Positions 24,199 to 31,733 of a stretch of DNA of 64,000 nt are shown here, in pieces. Within the stretch, counting starts at the first letter, position 1; each line of letters opens with the position of its first letter. Both the position numbers and the translations under genes were made by a program. The notes beneath the pieces are model-generated. The model made no database searches. It saw nothing but the letters and a program-made list of their open reading frames with translations, and had not been told where the DNA came from. Origin of the DNA: Crystallibacter sulfonylureivorans_A (GTDB taxonomy: Bacteria > Actinomycetota > Actinomycetes > Actinomycetales > Micrococcaceae); assembly GCF_047607445.1 (NCBI RefSeq), contig NZ_JBLKRT010000009.1, positions 57,893 through 121,892 of the forward strand, given 5' to 3'.

Positions 24199-25149
24199 CT
24201 ACTTCGTGATGGCTGCCTGGACGGCGCTGATCATGGCGTCAGTGTTGTTCAGGCCGTAGCCCACCAGGTACCAGGAGGCTGAATCCAGGTAGGTGATGCT
24301 GTCGTTCTTGGCGGCCTTGGTGCCGTTGACCAGGTCGTTGTCCAGAACCGCCGAGGCTGCCTCGCCACCGGATTCCCCGATAGCCGAGTCGCGGTCGATG
24401 ACGAACAGGTGGTCCGGGTTGGTCTTGGCGATGAATTCGTGCGAGATCGCTTCGCCGTGCGGGCCTTCGGACTTCACGTCGGCGGCGGGCTGCACACCCA
24501 GGACATCATGCACGATGCCGAAGCGGGATCCGGCGCCGTAGGCGGTCATTTCGCCGCCGCTGGTCATCAGCACAAGGCCGGTGCCGGCGTCGGCAGCTGC
24601 GGCCTTGGTGTCCTCGATCTTGGTGTCGAGGGCGGCGAGCTTGTCGTCGACTTCGGCTTCCTTGTCGAAGATCTGGCCGAGGGTCGTGGAGACTTCCTTG
24701 AAGCTGTCGACCGGTGCGGCGGCGTCGACGCTCAGGTCGATGGTCGGGGCGATCTTGCTCAGCTCGCCGTAGGATTCAGCGGTACGGCCGGAGATGATGA
24801 TCAAATCCGGGGCGCCCTCGCTGATCGCCTCGAAGTCGGGTTCCTTCATGGAACCGATCTTGGTGTAGCTATCGTCGCCGTACTGTGCCAGCGACTTCGG
24901 GTACACGGCCTCCGGCACGCCGTCCACCTCGACCCCCAAAGCCGTGAGGCTGTCCAGCGCGCCCAGATCGAAGGTGTAGACGGTCTCCGGGTTTACCGGC
25001 ACCTCGGTGGTCCCCGAGGCATGCTCAATGCTGATCGTCTCTGCACCGGCGTCTGCTGCGGCATCGGTCTGCTGACCGCACGCGCTCATAGCGAGCATGG
25101 AAACAGCTGCGGTCATGACCAGCAGGCCGGACTTCAGGGGGTTTTTCAC
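24199..25149 (-). CDS. Siderophore-binding lipoprotein of the iron importer
   Basis: A 316-residue solute-binding protein of the FepB/FatB/CeuA class. A lipoprotein signal ends in a lipobox LAMSAC (Cys about residue 24). After a short Ala/Asp linker comes the two-lobe binding domain (VYTFDLGALDSLTALGVEV, PDLIIISGR, NPDHLFVIDRD). It captures ferric siderophore outside the membrane and hands it to the two permeases. The best start is the GTG at 25149, with GGAG five bases upstream. TTG 25170 is open but poorer. A 19-base iron box lies about 100 bases upstream. Confidence 0.92.
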   Translation of the reverse strand: MKNPLKSGLLVMTAAVSMLAMSACGQQTDAAADAGAETISIEHASGTTEVPVNPETVYTFDLGALDSLTALGVEVDGVPEAVYPKSLAQYGDDSYTKIGSMKEPDFEAISEGAPDLIIISGRTAESYGELSKIAPTIDLSVDAAAPVDSFKEVSTTLGQIFDKEAEVDDKLAALDTKIEDTKAAAADAGTGLVLMTSGGEMTAYGAGSRFGIVHDVLGVQPAADVKSEGPHGEAISHEFIAKTNPDHLFVIDRDSAIGESGGEAASAVLDNDLVNGTKAAKNDSITYLDSASWYLVGYGLNNTDAMISAVQAAITK

Positions 25150-25244
25150 TGACACTCCATTGTTCGTCAAGCCGGATCCGAGGAGGCTCCGGCATTAGGC
25201 AACATAAACGTTTGCTATTTGCGCGCACTGTGAAAACTATCGGG

Positions 25245-25263
25245 TTAGGTAAGCCTTACGCAA
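25245..25263 (-). promoter_or_regulatory. IdeR/DmdR-type iron box
   Basis: TTAGGTAAGCCTTACGCAA matches the 19-base DtxR-family consensus (TTAGGTTAGGCTAACCTAA) at 14 positions by eye. It lies about 100 bases upstream of the siderophore-binding protein gene, so iron-loaded repressor should silence the importer. TTGCGT, 17 bases, then ATAGTT on the minus strand is a possible weak promoter covered by the box. Confidence 0.75.
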
Positions 25264-25332
25264 CTTCGTTGCCGGCTAAAACTGTCTCGCGACGTCATGT
25301 GCGGGGCGGCAGGAGACCTGACCCGCCGCCTG

Positions 25333-25359
25333 TTGGCACTCGCCTTGACCGAGTGCTAA
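25333..25359 (+). promoter_or_regulatory. CIRCE element 1 (HrcA site)
   Basis: TTGGCACTC, nine bases, GAGTGCTAA: one mismatch to the consensus TTAGCACTC-N9-GAGTGCTAA. It overlaps the -35 region of groES. Confidence 0.9.
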
Positions 25360-25374
25360 CCCGTCTCATAGAGT
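25345..25374 (+). promoter_or_regulatory. groES-groEL promoter
   Basis: TTGACC (25345-25350) as -35 and TAGAGT (25369-25374) as -10, 18 bases apart, flanked by two CIRCE elements. Transcription would begin near 25381, inside the second CIRCE. Confidence 0.6.
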
Positions 25375-25379
25375 CACTG

Positions 25380-25406
25380 TTAGCACTCTCCCTGTGCGGG
25401 TGCTAA
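25380..25406 (+). promoter_or_regulatory. CIRCE element 2 (HrcA site)
   Basis: TTAGCACTC, nine bases, GGGTGCTAA: one mismatch to consensus. It sits at the expected transcription start of groES, so HrcA bound here blocks initiation. Confidence 0.9.
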
Positions 25407-25492
25407 TACAAGGAACCGCCTGCCGGCACCGCGACGACGGCAGACATCTCCTTGGCCCACCTATTCGTAGCTCATGAAAAGGAGAGAGCCGA

Positions 25493-25789
25493 GTGTCGGT
25501 CTCCATTAAGCCTCTTGAGGATCGTATTGTTGTCCAGCCGCTCGAAGCAGAGCAGACCACGGCCTCCGGCCTCGTTATCCCGGACACCGCCAAGGAAAAG
25601 CCGCAGGAAGGCAAAGTTGTCGCGATTGGCCCCGGCCGCGTCGATGACAATGGCAACCGGGTTCCCGTCGACGTAGCCGAGGGTGACGTTGTCATCTACT
25701 CGAAGTACGGCGGAACCGAGGTCAAGGTCGGCGGCGAAGAGTACCTGGTGCTCTCTGCCCGCGACGTGCTGGCCATCGTCACCAAGTAA
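25493..25789 (+). CDS. groES: Co-chaperonin GroES
   Basis: The 98-residue lid of the chaperonin. Seen: SVSIKPLEDRIVVQPLEAEQTTASGLVIPDTAKEKPQEG-type layout with the mobile loop near residues 18-32 and the C-terminal EEYLVLSARDVLAIV. The length is standard. The GTG start lies nine bases after GGAGAGA. It is controlled by two CIRCE elements upstream, so it is induced when HrcA is titrated by heat or misfolded protein. groEL follows after 135 bases, with a strong hairpin between. Confidence 0.97.
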   Translation: MSVSIKPLEDRIVVQPLEAEQTTASGLVIPDTAKEKPQEGKVVAIGPGRVDDNGNRVPVDVAEGDVVIYSKYGGTEVKVGGEEYLVLSARDVLAIVTK

Positions 25790-25860
25790 GTCCACCAGCT
25801 TCAGTCCGGCGGCCCGGGGCGCGCGCAGTCGACGCCCGCGGCCGGAACCACGGACAACCG

Positions 25861-25904
25861 AAATGCCCCGGCTGCCGCTGTATTGCAGCGCAACCGGGGC
25901 ATTT
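25861..25904 (+). terminator. Strong hairpin between groES and groEL
   Basis: AAATGCCCCGG (25861-25871) pairs perfectly with CCGGGGCATTT (25894-25904). Inside is a smaller CGCTG / CAGCG stem. No T-run follows the stem. It may be a partial terminator, an mRNA processing or stability element, or an artefact of an old terminator. It lies 21 bases before the groEL start. Confidence 0.55.
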
Positions 25905-25924
25905 CGCGTGAAAGGAACAAATTC

Positions 25925-27529
25925 ATGGCAAAGCAGTTGGAGTTCAACGACGCGGCCCGCAAGGCGCTGGAAGCCGGCGTCGACAAGCTCGCCAATACCG
26001 TCAAGGTCACCCTCGGTCCGCGCGGCCGCAACGTGGTCTTGGACAAGAAGTGGGGCGCCCCCACCATCACCAACGACGGCGTGACCATCGCCCGCGAAGT
26101 GGAGCTCGACGATCCGTACGAGAACCTCGGCGCGCAGTTGGCCAAGGAAGTCGCCACCAAGACCAACGATGTCGCCGGCGACGGCACCACTACCGCTACC
26201 GTGCTGGCCCAGGCCCTGGTCAAGGAAGGCCTGCGCAACGTGGCCGCCGGCGCCGCACCGGGTGCCCTCAAGCGTGGCATCGAGGTGTCGGTCGAGGCCG
26301 TCGCCGCACGCCTGCTGGAGAACGCCCGCGAGGTTGAGGACAAGGTGGCCGAGGTCGCCACCATCTCCGCCCAGAGCCCCGAGGTCGGCCAGCTGTTGGC
26401 TGAAGCCTTCGACAAGGTGGGCAAGGACGGCGTCATCACCATCGAAGAAGCCTCCAGCATGGACACCGAACTGGTGCTCACTGAAGGCATGCAGTTCGAC
26501 AAGGGCCTGCTGTCGCAGTACTTCGTCACCGACCAGGAGCGTCAGGAGGCCGTCCTCGAAGACGCGCTCATCCTGATCTCGCAGGGCAAGATCTCCACGG
26601 TGCAGGAGTTCCTGCCGCTCTTGGAGAAGGTGCTGCAGGCCAACAAGCCGCTGTTCATCATCGCCGAAGACGTCGACGGCGAAGCCCTGTCCACCCTGGT
26701 GGTCAACAAGATCCGCGGCACGCTCAACGTCGCCGCGGTGAAGGCGCCCGGCTTCGGCGACCGCCGCAAGGCCATGCTGCAGGACATCGCGGTGCTCACC
26801 GGCGCCCAGGTGGTCTCCGCCGACCTCGGTCTGAAGCTGGACCAGGTGGGCCTTGAGGTGCTGGGTACCGCCCGCCGGATCACCGTCACCAAGGACAACA
26901 CCACCATCGTGGACGGCGCCGGCTCCGACGCCGATGTGGCGGACCGTGTGGCCCAGCTGCAGGCAGAGGTGCTGCGCACCGATTCCGATTGGGACCGCGA
27001 GAAGCTGCAGGAACGCCTGGCCAAGCTGGCCGGCGGCATCGGCGTGATCAAGGTCGGTGCTGCCACCGAGGTCGAAATGAAGGAGAAGAAGCACCGGATC
27101 GAGGATGCAGTGTCCTCCACCCGCGCTGCTTTGGAAGAAGGCATCGTGGCCGGCGGCGGTTCCGCCCTGGTGCACGCTGCCCAGGCTCTGGACACCGACC
27201 CGAACGTGCTGGCCCTTGAAGGCGATGCCGCCACCGCCGTCGGGCTGGTTCGCCGCGCGTTGGTCCAGCCGCTGCGCTGGATCGCCGAAAACGCCGGTCA
27301 CGAGGGCATGGTCGTTGTCTCCAAGGTGGGCGAGCAGGACGTCAACAACGGCTTCAACGCCGCCACCGGCGAGTACGAGGACCTGTTCGCCGCCGGCATC
27401 ATCGACCCGGTGAAGGTGACCCGTTCGGCGCTGCGCAATGCAGCCTCGATCGCAGCCCTGGTGCTGACCACCGAAACCCTGGTGGTGGAGAAGCCGGCCG
27501 ACGAGGACGAGCACAACCACCAGCACTAA
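25925..27529 (+). CDS. groEL: Chaperonin GroEL with His-containing tail
   Basis: The 534-residue 60-kDa chaperonin that folds proteins in a GroES-capped double ring. Seen: KQLEFNDAARKALEAGVDKLANTVKVTLGPRGRNVVLDKKWGAP, with the nucleotide-binding GDGTTTATVLA at about residues 85-95 and GGGSAL near 410. The end is not the Gly-Gly-Met repeat but EDEHNHQH, as in the GroEL1 paralogues of actinobacteria, which sit next to groES and are thought to be specialised. A second groEL elsewhere in the genome is expected. The ATG at 25925 follows AAAGGAAC. Confidence 0.95.
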   Translation: MAKQLEFNDAARKALEAGVDKLANTVKVTLGPRGRNVVLDKKWGAPTITNDGVTIAREVELDDPYENLGAQLAKEVATKTNDVAGDGTTTATVLAQALVKEGLRNVAAGAAPGALKRGIEVSVEAVAARLLENAREVEDKVAEVATISAQSPEVGQLLAEAFDKVGKDGVITIEEASSMDTELVLTEGMQFDKGLLSQYFVTDQERQEAVLEDALILISQGKISTVQEFLPLLEKVLQANKPLFIIAEDVDGEALSTLVVNKIRGTLNVAAVKAPGFGDRRKAMLQDIAVLTGAQVVSADLGLKLDQVGLEVLGTARRITVTKDNTTIVDGAGSDADVADRVAQLQAEVLRTDSDWDREKLQERLAKLAGGIGVIKVGAATEVEMKEKKHRIEDAVSSTRAALEEGIVAGGGSALVHAAQALDTDPNVLALEGDAATAVGLVRRALVQPLRWIAENAGHEGMVVVSKVGEQDVNNGFNAATGEYEDLFAAGIIDPVKVTRSALRNAASIAALVLTTETLVVEKPADEDEHNHQH

Positions 27530-27574
27530 CCGCCGGTAGGGTCGCCGCGCGCGGAGATCCACGGTAGCAACAGC

Positions 27575-27611
27575 GCAGAGGGGATCAGGCCAGGCCTGGT
27601 CCCCTCTCTGC
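27575..27611 (+). terminator. groESL terminator
   Basis: GCAGAGGGGA pairs with TCCCC-TC-TCTGC (two-base bulge) and encloses a CAGGC / GCCTG stem with a three-base loop. It lies 45 bases after the groEL stop. Confidence 0.7.
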
Positions 27612-27778
27612 TGTCCGGATCAGGGCCCGGGAGCTCCGCCCGCCGTTACCTCCACCACATCCACAGCGGGCAGAAATACCCGGCGCGTCGGAAACGTTTA
27701 GGATGTAACCAACCTCAGGAGCCGGTCTTCTGGATCGTGCCCGGAGGCCGCAACCGGTATCGCTCGAAAGGCCCTGCA

Positions 27779-29284
27779 GTGTCCGAAGAATTCAATCCGT
27801 TCGCTTTCGAGGGTCTGACCTACGACGACGTTCTCCTGTTGCCCGGCCCCACGGATGTCATTCCGTCCGAGGCCGACACCAGCTCACGCCTGACCCGTCG
27901 AATTACCGTGCAGACCCCGCTGCTCTCCGCGGCCATGGACACCGTGACCGAATCCCGGATGGCTATCGCCATGGCACGCCAGGGTGGACTCGGCGTGATC
28001 CACCGCAATCTCTCCATCACCGACCAGGCCGAGCACGTAGACCGGGTCAAGCGCAGCGAGTCCGGCATGATCACCAATCCGGTGACCATCGCACCGGACG
28101 CCACGCTCGCCGAACTGGACGAGCTCTGCTTCAACTACCGCGTTTCCGGCCTGCCGGTGGTGGACTCCGAGGGCAAGCTGCTGGGCATCTGCACCAACCG
28201 CGACACCCGGTTTGTGCCCCGCGCCGATTACCCGACCACCAAGGTGCACGAGGTGATGACCTCGATGCCGCTGATCACCGGCAAGGTGGGCATCAGCCGC
28301 GCCGACGTGATCGAACTGCTGGGCAAGAACCGGATCGAAAAGCTGCCGCTGGTGGACGACGCCGGCATTCTGCAGGGCCTGATCACGGTCAAGGACTTCG
28401 ACAAGGCGGAGCAGTACCCGCTGGCCACCAAGGACGACGACGGCCGGTTGCGCGTCGGTGCCGCCGTCGGCTTCTTCGGTGACGGCTACGAGCGTGCGAT
28501 GACCATGATCGAGGCCGGCGTGGACGTGCTCGTGGTGGACACCGCCAACGGCCACAGCCAGGGCGTGCTGGACATGATCGCCCGGCTCAAGAAGGATCCG
28601 GCCGCGGCCCACGTGGACGTGATCGGCGGCCAGGCGGCCACCCGCGAGGGTGCGCAGGCATTGGTCGACGCCGGCGCCGACGCCATCAAGGTGGGCGTCG
28701 GCCCCGGCTCCATCTGCACCACCCGTGTGGTGGCCGGGGTGGGCGTCCCGCAGATCACGGCGATCTACGAATCGGCCAAGGCGGCCATCCCGGCAGGCAT
28801 TCCGGTGATTGCCGACGGCGGCCTGCAGCACTCCGGCGACATCGGCAAGGCCCTCGTCGCCGGTGCGGACACCGTGATGCTCGGCTCGTTGCTGGCCGGC
28901 GCCGCCGAGTCCCCGGGCGATCTGGTGTTCGTCAACGGCAAGCAGTTCAAGGCGTACCGCGGCATGGGCTCGCTGGGTGCCATGCAGACCCGCGGCAAGA
29001 ACACGTCCTTCTCCAAGGACCGCTACTTCCAGGCCGACGTGCCGGACGACGAGAAGCTGATCCCCGAAGGCATCGAAGGCCAGGTTCCGTACCGCGGCCC
29101 GCTCTCAGCCGTCGCGCACCAGCTGGTGGGCGGCTTGCGCCAGACCATGTTCTACACCGGCGCCCGCACTGTTGCCGAGCTCAAGGCCAAGGGCAAGTTC
29201 GTCCGGATTACGGCGGCCGGCCTGAAGGAATCCCATCCGCACGACATCATGATGACCGTGGAAGCACCGAACTACAAGCGGTAG
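27779..29284 (+). CDS. guaB: IMP dehydrogenase
   Basis: NAD-dependent oxidation of IMP to XMP, the committed step of GMP synthesis. A TIM barrel is interrupted by two CBS domains at about residues 95-210. The active-site loop GVGPGSICTTR has the catalytic cysteine at about 313, and the flap GAMQTRGKN follows. The length of 501 residues is standard. The GTG start at 27779 lies nine bases after AAAGG. A longer frame to 27737 adds an unlikely basic lead. A strong terminator follows. Confidence 0.96.
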   Translation: MSEEFNPFAFEGLTYDDVLLLPGPTDVIPSEADTSSRLTRRITVQTPLLSAAMDTVTESRMAIAMARQGGLGVIHRNLSITDQAEHVDRVKRSESGMITNPVTIAPDATLAELDELCFNYRVSGLPVVDSEGKLLGICTNRDTRFVPRADYPTTKVHEVMTSMPLITGKVGISRADVIELLGKNRIEKLPLVDDAGILQGLITVKDFDKAEQYPLATKDDDGRLRVGAAVGFFGDGYERAMTMIEAGVDVLVVDTANGHSQGVLDMIARLKKDPAAAHVDVIGGQAATREGAQALVDAGADAIKVGVGPGSICTTRVVAGVGVPQITAIYESAKAAIPAGIPVIADGGLQHSGDIGKALVAGADTVMLGSLLAGAAESPGDLVFVNGKQFKAYRGMGSLGAMQTRGKNTSFSKDRYFQADVPDDEKLIPEGIEGQVPYRGPLSAVAHQLVGGLRQTMFYTGARTVAELKAKGKFVRITAAGLKESHPHDIMMTVEAPNYKR

Positions 29285-29296
29285 TCCCACAGCTCG

Positions 29297-29336
29297 CGAC
29301 GGCGCCGTTCCCCGGACCAGGGGAGCGGCGCCGTCG
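29297..29336 (+). terminator. guaB terminator
   Basis: A stem of about 17 bp with one G-T pair: CGACGGCGCCG/CGGCGCCGTCG continued by TCCCC/GGGGA, loop GGACCA, followed by TTGTT. It lies between convergent genes and probably serves both. Confidence 0.8.
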
Positions 29337-29339
29337 TTG

Positions 29340-30341
29340 TTAAGGAGCGGCGGGCGGCGGCATCGGGGGAGCGACGGCGGGCTGCGACCAGCCGCGGGTA
29401 TGGATGGGACAGCGCATCGGGGCGTGGACACGGGCGTTCCCGCGGCCGCCGACCGCGAGGCGGCTGAGCCAGCGGAGCCGACGTCGGAAGATCAGAAGCG
29501 CGATGACCAGCAGGGCCGCCGTGTCGGGCCAGCGCGGCGCCGGCCAGTTATCCGGGGCGGGCGGATACGCCCCGTCGGACAGCCCGGCGGCTCGTTCGAA
29601 GTGGTTGCGGGAGGAGGGGAACAGCGCTCCGTCGATGATGTAGGCCGCCGGGAAGGCGAACGGGCCGGCCAGCACGTTGCCGACGGCCCACTGGTCGATG
29701 TGCCGGGATTCGTGTTTGGCGAGATTCGCCTCCTCGGCCCGGCTCTGGGACATGTTCGGGCCGTAGCGGACGTACTGGCCCTCGTCGCCGATGCCATACC
29801 CGTAGACGCTCAAGGGGCCCCACGGGGCTACCGGCGGCATCCACGCAACAAACACGTCGCCGAGCATTGTTCCGCCACCGCTGGTTCGCGGCGGAGGCCA
29901 GAACTTGACCCACAGCGACGGCCCGGAGCACGTGTCCATCGCCAGGCTGCGCCCGGTCAGGACTCCGACGCCGCTGATCGGGGCGACCAAAATATTGCGG
30001 GCGATGCGCCAGGGGGCCGGAGGCGAAACCTGCAGATACGGTTCAGGCTTGATCCGCCCGTCGGCAGTGATGTGGCTGTGGCAGACGATAGGCGGGGAGA
30101 ACGAATCCACGGCGCGGGCTGCGGCTCCCGCAACGAGCAGGGCCGCCACCACGTAGACAGCGATGCCGCGCATCCGCTGATGCAAGGCGCAGACGGTACA
30201 GGACGCGGCTCTCCGCACGCGGCGCGACCGAAGGAAGGGCAGCGACCAGACCAGTCCGGCGATGCCAAAACACAGGGTGGACGCCACGCCGCCTGCGAAC
30301 GGCCGCGAACGCTTTACGGACCGCCGGATTCTTCCTTCCAT
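29340..30341 (-). CDS. Membrane protein with an HExxH motif, unknown function
   Basis: A 333-residue protein that I do not recognise. A basic N-terminus is followed by a hydrophobic segment near residues 20-40 and a second near 60-80. The middle part has LAKHESRHIDQWAVGN (about 225-240), an HExxH motif of the type that binds zinc in peptidases, and then a hydrophobic helix near 285. A Pro-rich end follows. A membrane metalloprotease is possible, but the third zinc ligand is not clear and the motif could be fortuitous. The ATG at 30341 is used. Longer frames upstream are Arg/Ala-rich shadow. It is inserted on the opposite strand between guaB and guaB3. Confidence 0.65.
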   Translation of the reverse strand: MEGRIRRSVKRSRPFAGGVASTLCFGIAGLVWSLPFLRSRRVRRAASCTVCALHQRMRGIAVYVVAALLVAGAAARAVDSFSPPIVCHSHITADGRIKPEPYLQVSPPAPWRIARNILVAPISGVGVLTGRSLAMDTCSGPSLWVKFWPPPRTSGGGTMLGDVFVAWMPPVAPWGPLSVYGYGIGDEGQYVRYGPNMSQSRAEEANLAKHESRHIDQWAVGNVLAGPFAFPAAYIIDGALFPSSRNHFERAAGLSDGAYPPAPDNWPAPRWPDTAALLVIALLIFRRRLRWLSRLAVGGRGNARVHAPMRCPIHTRGWSQPAVAPPMPPPAAP

Positions 30342-30557
30342 GACTGCCCACTTCCCGCTCCGGCTTCCTGCGGCGGGCAGCCGGCAACCGTGAAGGGAGC
30401 GGGCCTCCGGTGCGCGTGCCTGCCGTGCGGCAGGTCGAGCGTACCGCCTGCGTGGGGGTGACGCCAGCAGTCGGAGGAGGGGCGGCCGGCAGCCAGCGCA
30501 GCAGTCGGCGACGGCCCCTTCCCTGCCCGTCATCGGTGAAGCGTTCCAGCAGTGGGA

Positions 30558-30563
30558 TAACCT
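30558..30563 (+). promoter_or_regulatory. -10 element of a leaderless guaB3 promoter
   Basis: TAACCT is followed by six bases and the GTG at 30570. No ribosome binding site is seen. Confidence 0.55.
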
Positions 30564-30569
30564 AGAGCC

Positions 30570-31709
30570 GTGACTTACGAGATTGAAATTGGCCGTGGCA
30601 AGCGTGGGCGCCGAGCCTACTCCCTCGATGACGTGGCGATCGTCCCGTCGCGCCGGACGCGCGATCCGAAGGACGTCTCCGTCAGCTGGCAGATCGACGC
30701 GTACAAGTTCGACGCGCCGGTGATCGCGGCACCGATGGACTCGGTGATGTCACCGGCCACCGCCATTGCACTGGGCAAGCTCGGCGGCCTCGGCGTGCTC
30801 AATCTCGAAGGCTTGTGGACCCGGTACGAGGATCCGCTGCCGGTGCTGGAGGAAATCGATGCCCTGGGCACGGAGAGTTTCAACCCGGCCGCCACCAAGC
30901 GGATGCAGGAGCTCTACTCGGCGCCGGTCCAGCCGGAACTGATTACCTCCCGCCTGGCCGAGATCCGCGAAGCCGGCGTCACCGTGGCCGGCTCGCTGAC
31001 CCCGCAGCGCACCCAAGAGTACTACAAGACGGTACTGGCCGCCGGCGTGGACATCTTCGTGATCCGCGGCACCACCGTCTCCGCAGAGCACGTGTCCAAG
31101 ACGCAGGAGCCGCTGAACCTGAAGCAGTTCATCTACGAGCTGGACGTGCCGGTGATCGTCGGCGGCGCCGCCGGCTACACCCCGGCCCTGCACCTGATGC
31201 GTACCGGTGCCGCCGGCGTGCTGGTGGGCTTCGGCGGGGGAGCGACCACCACCACCCGCCGCGCGCTGGGCATCCACGCCCCGATGGCGTCGGCGATCTC
31301 CGATGTGGCCGCCGCGCGGCGGGACTACATGGATGAGTCCGGCGGCCGCTATGTGCATGTGATCGCCGACGGCGGACTGGGCTTCAGCGGCGACATCGTC
31401 AAGGCCATCGCCATGGGCGCCGACGCCGTCATGCTCGGTTCCGCGCTGGCCCGGGCCGAAGAAGCCCCCGGCCGCGGCTGGCACTGGGGCCAGGAAGCCC
31501 ACCACGACGAGCTGCCGCGCGGAGACCGGGTGAACGTGGGCACCGTGGGCCCGCTGGAACAGGTGCTGCACGGGCCGTCGAACCACACAAACGGTACGTC
31601 CAACCTGGTCGGAGCACTGCGCCGGTCGATGGCCACCACCGGGTATTCGGACCTGAAGGAGTTCCAGCGCTGCGAAGTGGTGCTGGCACCGATCCAGCCC
31701 GGCGACTGA
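30570..31709 (+). CDS. guaB3: GuaB3-family IMP dehydrogenase-related protein
   Basis: A 379-residue TIM-barrel paralogue of IMP dehydrogenase found in actinobacteria. The barrel start (SLDDVAIVPSRRTRDPKDVS) and phosphate-binding end (IADGGLGFSGDIVKAIAMGADAVMLGSALARAEEAPG) are well kept. It lacks the CBS domains, and the loop that carries the catalytic cysteine in IMP dehydrogenase reads IRGTTVSAEHV here, with no cysteine. It is therefore unlikely to be an ordinary IMP dehydrogenase. Work on related GuaB3 proteins has been debated and the role here is not known. glpD follows after 24 bases. Confidence 0.9.
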   Translation: MTYEIEIGRGKRGRRAYSLDDVAIVPSRRTRDPKDVSVSWQIDAYKFDAPVIAAPMDSVMSPATAIALGKLGGLGVLNLEGLWTRYEDPLPVLEEIDALGTESFNPAATKRMQELYSAPVQPELITSRLAEIREAGVTVAGSLTPQRTQEYYKTVLAAGVDIFVIRGTTVSAEHVSKTQEPLNLKQFIYELDVPVIVGGAAGYTPALHLMRTGAAGVLVGFGGGATTTTRRALGIHAPMASAISDVAAARRDYMDESGGRYVHVIADGGLGFSGDIVKAIAMGADAVMLGSALARAEEAPGRGWHWGQEAHHDELPRGDRVNVGTVGPLEQVLHGPSNHTNGTSNLVGALRRSMATTGYSDLKEFQRCEVVLAPIQPGD

Positions 31710-31733
31710 CCCCGACCCAGGAAGGCTGAGCCC

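Larger units (their letters stand above)
25150..25492. other. Divergent control region, siderophore operon and groES
   Basis: This 343-base gap holds no gene that I can support. It contains, left to right, an iron box (25245-25263), a CIRCE element (25333-25359), the groES promoter, a second CIRCE element (25380-25406), and an untranslated groES leader. No terminator is present, as expected between divergent genes. Confidence 0.7.
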
